64,000 bases of DNA from Blasia pusilla (Eukaryota > Marchantiophyta > Marchantiopsida > Blasiales), in the NCBI GenBank assembly GCA_050084515.1, contig CM114274.1, positions 14,136,001 through 14,200,000 on the forward strand, read 5' to 3'. Position 1 is the stretch's first letter. Each line of letters starts with the position of its first letter. The notes under the pieces are model-generated. The model had not been told where the DNA came from and did not search any database. It saw only the letters and a program-made list of their open reading frames with translations. Of the stretch, positions 58,256 to 64,000 are shown one piece after another. Position numbers and translations under genes: made by a program.

Positions 58256-59470
58256 GTGACACGGAGTGGAGTGAGATACCGAGGGATTACCAGTGAGGAG
58301 CTCCCTCGACATCCATCCGTGACTGGATCGTCATCACTGGACACTGGGTCTGGTGACGAGATCACCGACAGAGACAGTAGTACTTGGCAGGAGATGGACG
58401 ACATGGGCCATCGGGGCATGCGTCGTTTCTCGGGTGCACTGGGCACCATCGACTTAGATGATTTCATCCAGGAGTTTGACAAATGGCGCAACTTCCAAGA
58501 GATACGGACCCCGACACGGTTCAACCCTTTCATGGCATGGAAGGGGTTGTTCCAGCACTTGGAGGGTCCTCCGATGGATGACTACATGGAGATTCGATCA
58601 CTATATTCAATAGAGATCGATGCCTGGAGTATGTATTGGGCTCGAGGGTATGTGTCCACTAGTGGTCGCGAGGCATATGATGGGATTGTGAGAGGAGAGA
58701 GACCCACACCATCAGCCCGGAGACTAGATGGAGAGGAGGGCAGTGAGACAGGCGATGTGGCAGAGACCTCTGGTGGTAGAGGGCCACCCAGCTTCAACCC
58801 CACAGTGGAGTTCTTCCGACAATTGGGGAAGAGCTACCAGGGCGTACGCACCGACAAGCTGAAGAGTCTACAGGATTTTCAGCGACGATCGGGTGAGAGT
58901 GTGAGAGAGGCATTCACACGCATGAGGAGGCTGATCATTGCTATGTTTGAGGATCGAGGCGCGGTCGATCCAAAGATTGGTACGGGGTTCTGGACCGAGA
59001 ACTACGGAGGAGAGTTCGAGATGCGGTGCTGATTCACACAGCGAAGCCCACATTGAAGATGGTCTTTGAGTTTTCTGAGCGTATTGAGCTCAACATGAGT
59101 GAGGAGCAGGTAGTGACCGCTGGATTTTCTCGAGAGTCGACGAGTCCACGAGCGGCCGTGACCCCACAGATGCCACAGCGAGCACCAGTACCACGGGAGC
59201 GGGCCAGTGTGCCTAGAGAGCAGGGCGGGTACCGTGAGCCTATGAGGCAACGACCCGCACCTAGCATGGACCGATGTGGTCTTGTTGGACGTGTGGAGGG
59301 GCCCATAGGCAGAGAGACTGCCCACACCATGGGAGAGAACCACCAGCGCCTCCGATTTCTTAGGAGCCACAGAGGATGGCCCCACCACAGCACCAGTGTG
59401 ACCATTGCCACAGATATGGTCACACTAGGGATAGATGTTTTGACCTTCGCCAAGGGGCACGTCCAGAGGT
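58256..59470 (+). pseudogene. Gag capsid region (right copy)
   Basis: The open segment 58256-59032 (258 codons, no ATG needed because it continues from upstream) has FSGALGTIDLDDFIQEF, RTPTRFNPFMAWKGLFQHLE, PSFNPTVEFFRQLGKSYQG and SVREAFTRMRRLI, which fit a retrotransposon capsid. A frameshift near 59030 moves to 59026-59472 (MVFEFSERIELNMSEEQVVT, then an Arg/Pro-rich stretch). A second frameshift near 59375 leads into the zinc knuckle frame. It aligns with the left copy at 7310-7125. Confidence 0.8.
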
Positions 59471-60257
59471 AGGCCGAGAGCCTGGGGGTGGTCGTCCTGG
59501 AGGAGGTTGGGGAGTTCTTCCTGGACGTGGTGGTAGAGGACCACCACCACCCAGAGGAGATGGAGCAGGAGCACCAGAGCCGGCACTTCTCTCACGCATC
59601 GATCAGTTGGAGGAGAGGATTGTTGCCATGACGATGATGCAGCTTAGGGAAGGCACGGAGCTGCGAGCAGCTAGTGTGACTCCAGTCTCTACCTCTTACC
59701 CTGACCCGGGTGAGGATCTCGCCAATATGGGATTCATGTGTAGTGCAGCCCAGGTTGAGGCAGCTGCAATGGTGACTCAGGGTGCTGCGAGAGGCACCGA
59801 GCCATCGAGAGGTGGAGTTGAGATTGATCCACCACAGGGGACCGATGGGCGGAAGGCCAGGGTTCCACAGTCGCTCACATTGTCGGAGGCACTACACACA
59901 CCATTGATGGTGCCTCGACGACCAGCGGTGCCTATAGTTCAGGCACCTACGTCGACGTCACGAGGAGTTGGAGTGACAACTCCTATGCCGGCTCGAGTGG
60001 AGTCAGTGTCGACCATAGAGCGAGCAGAGGTAGATATGCCAGCTCGACCAGCCATAGAGCGAGCAGTGGTGACACCTGGAGTAGTGTTACTGGATAACCG
60101 AGCTGGAGTATTTCGCTTGGTTAGTCCGACGGGACGATATACCACCCGCGGCGCCCTACTTGATTCGGGAGCGCAACCCTTGATGTTAGGGAAGGCGGCG
60201 TGTTTAGCGTTGGGGTTACGGAAGGCCGACATTGAGCCTTGTCCCTTCCAGATCTGA
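59376..60257 (+). CDS. Gag zinc knuckle and aspartic protease segment (right copy)
   Basis: A 293-codon open frame. Near the start CDHCHRYGHTRDRC is a C-x2-C-x4-H-x4-C zinc knuckle, followed by a Gly/Arg/Pro-rich stretch. At about residues 240-290, VVLLDNRAGVFRLVSPTGRY and ALLDSGAQPLMLGKAA give the aspartic protease start with the catalytic D-S-G-A. The frame stops soon after the protease N-terminal half, and the rest (HVTDSAMVRT, DVLVGSLMLYP) continues in other frames to about 60420. It would bind RNA and process the polyprotein. Confidence 0.82.
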   Translation: MAPPQHQCDHCHRYGHTRDRCFDLRQGARPEVGREPGGGRPGGGWGVLPGRGGRGPPPPRGDGAGAPEPALLSRIDQLEERIVAMTMMQLREGTELRAASVTPVSTSYPDPGEDLANMGFMCSAAQVEAAAMVTQGAARGTEPSRGGVEIDPPQGTDGRKARVPQSLTLSEALHTPLMVPRRPAVPIVQAPTSTSRGVGVTTPMPARVESVSTIERAEVDMPARPAIERAVVTPGVVLLDNRAGVFRLVSPTGRYTTRGALLDSGAQPLMLGKAACLALGLRKADIEPCPFQI

Positions 60258-60381
60258 GACCTCGATTGGGGCGTATCACCCCTCGATATATGACTCGACA
60301 GAGATTGTTGTCGAGTCCAGCCGAGCATGTGACGGATAGTGCTATGGTGCGCACACGTGAGATTACAACACCGGTGAGTAA

Positions 60382-60708
60382 ATGCGATGTGTTGGTGGGG
60401 AGTCTGATGTTATATCCCTAGGATTCATCCTTGACTTTTGGGAGGAGACCGTTGCTTATCGGCCAGGATGGCGGTCAGGTGACGGTCGGATGAGTCAGTT
60501 ACTCGTGCAGTTTGCGGGACGAGGTGGTCGATCACGAGGCGAGTCTGTGACCATGTTGGCGGCTTTCACAGGTAGTGTTAGGTGGCCAGGAGAGTTGTTG
60601 GAGGGGAACGCACATGCGGAGGATGTCCCAGTAGCGGATAGTCCCACGGAGAGACAGGCCATGGCGGGTGTCTCTTCCCATGTTAGCGATGCCTCTTCAC
60701 CATTATAG
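60382..60708 (+). pseudogene. Protease end and linker before methyltransferase (right copy)
   Basis: The open segment reads from the protease end (SLGFILDFWEETVAYRPGWR) into SQLLVQFAGRGGRSRGES and FTGSVRWPGELLEGNAHAED. It joins the protease to the methyltransferase frame with a small overlap. I recognise no separate domain; the segment probably belongs to the polyprotein. Confidence 0.55.
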
Positions 60709-61812
60709 GGGTACGACTCGAGAGCTACAGAGGAGTGCCGACGACCTCGTGAGGCAGGCGTGGAGTCATGTTTTTATCCTAGAGCAGCGAGAGTCATGTG
60801 GCGATTGGGCTCTTGGAGTGGAGACGATGACCCCACTAGATACCACACTTGTTGTGTGGCAGTGCCCAGAGGAGGTTGTTAGGGTGTTAGATCTCTTCGG
60901 AGGGATTAGCACCGGATTGGCTGCCATATTGCAGGCGGGCATACGGGTGCATCAGTACCTTTATGTGGAGAGAGATGAGACCGCGCAGCAAGTATCATTA
61001 CGTCACGTGGCGAGATTGGTCCAGAGGTATCCTGAGTTGTTGTCGGTATCTGCAAAACGGGGATACCAGCATACGCTACCCGCCGACATATCTTTGGTGG
61101 GGGTGCAGGATCTGGATAGAGTTGGCACCATTCATTTGGTGATTGCTGGATGGCCATGTCAGGGTCATTCATCAGCTGGCCGAGGATTTGGATTGCAGGA
61201 TCCGAGGTCAGGGATGTTTTGGGAGATATTGCGAGTAGTACGACACTTGCAGGAGAGTCATATATGTTCTCCAGCGTACATTTTGGAGAACGTGCCGTTG
61301 TTGGGAGATACTCGTGCACGTGTGATGACGAGTGTACATGAGGTGAGTCTGGTTGGGACTCTTTGTGTTGTTAGATGCAGCGAGAGTTGGGTCACATGCC
61401 CATCGCCCACGATGTGGTGGGACGAACGTGATACCATCAGTCTTGAGTCAAGCCTCTACAAAGTGGAGTCAGAGAGCACCACATGTCACGTGGATGCTAT
61501 TTTGGACTCGTGGTGTCGATCTCGGTGGTGACACGAGATGATAGACCAGCGTTGGCCACGGCCAATAGGGTGGGGAGTTGAGGGCAGCCTTACCTCGTTG
61601 GTGAGCTTCCCAAAGCATCCCATGCCTTTTGTCGAGGAGGGCGGGCATGATTTGGGATGAGGTGACCGGAGTATTGGAGGAGCCTCGGTTGATGAGCGCG
61701 AGCGCGCCATGGGGTTCACTATCGTACTACGGGCGGTGCCGGGGGATGACCGAGGCCTCATGGAGACAGTGTTGGGGCAGCGATGGACCTCAACATCTCA
61801 CATGGATAGTCA
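60668..61812 (+). pseudogene. C5-cytosine DNA methyltransferase domain in gypsy pol (right copy)
   Basis: The 287-codon frame 60668-61531 has motif I VLDLFGGISTGLAAILQAG (residues 73-91), motif II YLYVERDE (97-104), motif IV LVIAGWPCQGHSSAGRG with the catalytic Cys164, MFWEILRVV, and motif VI YILENVP (204-210). Near 61350 motif VIII (LLDAARVGSHAHRPR, then TNVIP) falls in the +1 frame. The original frame resumes with SLTSLVSFPKHPMPFVEEGG, then ASVDERERAMGF (about 61690) and VLGQRW. So two compensating frameshifts and two in-frame stops separate it from a full domain. The ending resembles Dnmt3/DRM, while PCQ instead of PCN at the active site differs from typical Dnmt3. Known enzymes of this type methylate cytosine C5 in DNA. 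Confidence 0.9.
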
Positions 61813-62113
61813 CCTAGGTATGGGCGAGCGAGACGGATGCGAGTGTCATCCATGCCGCCACGCCCACGAGTTGGACCACCGCCTGTGGTGCATCTGGGCA
61901 TTGGCGGGGGCGAGACGAGGAGAGATAGGCACCCATGGACTTCGGGACGCGTCGTTCGGAGTGAGAGTCTGGCGGCTAGAGTAGCACATGTTCATTTTTC
62001 GGATGTGAGCATGGTGTAGGAGGTCGAGTGGAGTGGTCATTGCGGAGGTGGCTAGGGTTGCTACATAGCAACCAAAGCCGGGAGGTTGCGCGTCCTCTCC
62101 GAGTGAGGTCACG

Positions 62114-62895
62114 ATGGAGACTTGGGAGACTGTGATAGGTCTCAAGTTGATAGGAGGAGAGCGGCAGCGAGTTCATAGGTTTTCGAGAGGGCATGTCGGT
62201 TGTTTTGCCTTTAGTATGAGAGACTTGGGTACGCTGAAGGGTCCAGGGATACGGATTGAGTTGGCTAGTGATACGTCGATCTTTCGTCGACCCCTACAGT
62301 ATTCTCGATATGGAGCGAGCCTTGATTGAGAGCAAGAGTCAGGACTTGTTGGAGGCGGGACTTGTGGAGTTATCACATGGGGAGTATGCATCTGCCACAG
62401 TCATACCGGCAAAGAAGGATATGTATGGCAATTGGACGGATAGGCGGATGTGTGGAGATTACCGTCTCTATCAACCGTGACGAGGTCGATCGGTATGCCA
62501 TGCCTACTCTCGAGAGATCTTTGATGCGGTAGGGCATGCAAAGATCTTGAGATTTAAGATCTCCGTCTTTGGCTATCATCGCCTTCCTATCGAGTTGGAG
62601 GACAGGAGAAGACAAAGACGTGCAGGGGATAGATCGGTTCGTGAGAGATTGCTTGTATCAATGGCGGTTCTTACCATTTGGGTTGAAGAACGCGCCTGCG
62701 GAGTTTCAGAGAGTGATGGATAGGATTCTGGCTGGCTTGGATTTTGTATGATGTTACATAGATGATATTCTTATCTTCAGTTCCACGGTTGAGGAGCATG
62801 AGCGACACTTGGAGGAGGTGTTTTGGCGATTGCAGTTACATGGACTGAAGTTACATCCAGGCAAGTGCAGATTCTTTTAGGAGCAGATTGAGTAC
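62114..62895 (+). pseudogene. Reverse transcriptase (right copy)
   Basis: Pieces in three frames: 62114-62329 (GCFAFSMRDLGTLKGPGIRI), 62256-62480 (DMERALIESKSQDLLEAGLV, ATVIPAKKDMYGNW, MCGDYRLYQP), then a degraded stretch, then 62569-62751 (LYQWRFLPFGLKNAPAEFQR) with a stop just before the catalytic YIDDILIFSSTVEEHE. LHGLKLHPGKCRFF, a stop and EQIEYLG follow. The Y-x-D-D equivalent Y-I-D-D is intact. The left copy lacks the middle part. Confidence 0.88.
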
Positions 62896-63825
62896 TTGGG
62901 ACACACCATATACCCGAGTGGATTAGGCGTTCAGCAGACGAAGGTAGAGGCTATTGCGCAGATTCCACGCCCTACAGATGTGAGTCGAGTCCGAGCATTT
63001 CTTGGACTGGCGAACTTCTATCGACGGTATGTCAAGGGTTTTAGTGCGATCGCAAAGTCTTTGACCTTGTTGACGAGACTTGATCAAGTGTGGTTGTGGG
63101 GAGATGATCAGGAGCTCAAGGACACGTTGACGTCCTCACCCATTTTACAGAGACCGGTTAGGGGTCGCCCATTCCAGTTACATACGGATTGGAGCATGTT
63201 GGGTCTAGGAGCAGTGCTTACTCAGAGGGATGACGAGGAGAGGGAGTTCGTTGTGGCTTATGCGAGCCGATCGATCAACATTGTAGAGGCAAAGTACAGC
63301 TCCTACGAGGGAGAGTGCTTGGCTGCAGTGTGGGCCGTAGCACATTTTAGGTGCTATTTATTCGGCAACCCTTTCACACTTATCACTGATCATCAGCCGT
63401 TGAGGTGGTTGATGGAGTCCGACAAGCTTACGGAAAAGCTTTCCAGGTAGGCTCTATTACTACAGGAGTATGAGTTTGAGGTGGTTCATAGGCCAGGTTG
63501 GCTGAACCAGGATGCGGATGGGTTGAGTCGTAACCCATGTCCGAGTCAGAGAGACGACACAGGAGCTCGATGGCACGGAGAGAGTGATGAGGAGATGGTG
63601 CCCGGTTGGCATGCATCTGCCTATCTTTGTTGGTTGACTATGGCAGGTCAGCCACAGGTGATGACTCCAATGGTGGGATTGGATGATGAGTCTTTGGATC
63701 CGGAGGTTAGTGAGGAGGCGACGGGTGGTCGTGATATCCATGACGACGTGGAGGTTGTGGAGTTCTTGCGCACTGGCGTCATTGCGAGTACAGTGAGTAC
63801 TAGGGAGCGGGATCGGATCCTCTGA
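62896..63825 (+). CDS. Connection and RNase H region (right copy)
   Basis: The 184-codon frame 62896-63450 has VSRVRAFLGLANFYRRYVKG (connection), LQRPVRGRPFQLHTDWSMLG with the first RNase H Asp, GAVLTQRDDEEREFVVAYAS, YSSYEGECLAAVWAVAHFR with the catalytic Glu, and FTLITDHQPLRWLM with the next Asp. After one stop (63448-63450) the same frame continues 63481-63825 with VVHRPGWLNQDADGLSRNPC and an acidic linker that also occurs in the left copy (ESLDPEVSEEATGGRDIHDD). RNase H removes the RNA strand during cDNA synthesis. Confidence 0.88.
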
Positions 63826-63915
63826 GAGAGCCAAGAGGTTCAGGTGGGAGGGACACACATTTTGCGGGTATGGGGAGATGGTAGGATACTGAGTGGTACC
63901 TCATCCTTCCCAGCC

Positions 63916-64000
63916 GAGCACGTGTAGTCGACATGCCCATGAGGAGTTGGGACATTTTCGAGTAAAGCGTACTTTACGACTTACTCAGGTTCGATATTGG
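63916..64000 (+). pseudogene. Integrase N-terminal H2C2 start, cut by window end
   Basis: The last 85 bases translate to HEELGHFRVKRTLRLTQVRYW, the His-x(4)-His start of the H2C2 zinc-binding domain that opens gypsy integrases. Core and C-terminus, and the PHD finger expected from the left copy, lie outside the window. Confidence 0.75.

Larger units (their letters stand above)
57654..64000 (+). mobile_element. Ty3/gypsy element with DNA methyltransferase, right copy (cut by window end)
   Basis: On the plus strand the order is gag (58256-59470), zinc knuckle, protease (to about 60260), a linker (60382-60708), C5 DNA methyltransferase (60668-61812), RT (62114-62895), RNase H and connection (62896-63825) and the start of integrase at the window edge. 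It is the same family as 1038-7610, in opposite orientation and better preserved. Stops and frameshifts occur in gag, protease, methyltransferase and RT. The 5' limit is unresolved: 57654-58255 is leader or LTR without a recognisable terminus. Confidence 0.88.

Overview
The window looks like nuclear DNA of a streptophyte (a land plant or charophyte-grade alga). Nothing in it is bacterial: there are no operons and no ribosome binding sites, and the long reading frames are broken. Almost everything I can identify belongs to transposable elements: Ty3/gypsy, Ty1/copia, non-LTR elements, a CACTA transposon and Helitrons. Two tandem 5S rRNA genes are also present. A tRNA-Asp primer site in one gypsy element, a Tnp2-type CACTA transposon and Helitrons all fit a plant-lineage genome. 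I cannot name the species, and I find no convincing single-copy host protein gene.

Layout. (1) About 1.0-7.6 kb, minus strand: a decayed Ty3/gypsy element in the order gag, protease, DNA cytosine-C5 methyltransferase, RT, RNase H, integrase, PHD finger. (2) About 9.1-11.55 kb, plus strand: a decayed non-LTR reverse transcriptase with an N-terminal C2H2 finger, abutting a Ty1/copia integrase fragment. (3) 14438-36990, minus strand: one full-length Tat/Athila-like gypsy element with two 1.3-kb LTRs, the 5-bp target duplication AGTAG, a tRNA-Asp-type primer site and a polypurine tract. It is interrupted by a 387-bp solo LTR (duplication TAAAA) inside integrase and by a CACTA transposon of about 11 kb that ends at 32919; the CACTA region itself holds a LINE fragment next to a long (GA)n tract. 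(4) 37.3-38.7 kb: a Helitron helicase fragment, then a 67-bp-arm foldback. (5) 39.2-43.4 kb, minus strand: a LINE with (GA)n tracts on both sides. (6) About 49.5-54.6 kb, minus strand: a Helitron carrying an internal inversion and a solo LTR of the same family as the 22-kb element (duplication GAGAC). (7) 56.7-57.6 kb: a short tandem 5S rDNA array ending in a palindrome. (8) About 57.65 kb to the window end, plus strand: a second copy of the methyltransferase-carrying gypsy element, cut off by the window edge at the start of integrase.

The most notable system is the gypsy family at both ends of the window. It carries a Dnmt3/DRM-like C5 DNA methyltransferase between protease and RT, and at least in the left copy a PHD finger after integrase. 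That joins a DNA-methylation writer and a candidate chromatin reader in one retroelement polyprotein. Both copies here are inactivated by stops, frameshifts or deletions. All function statements are inferred from motifs read by eye.
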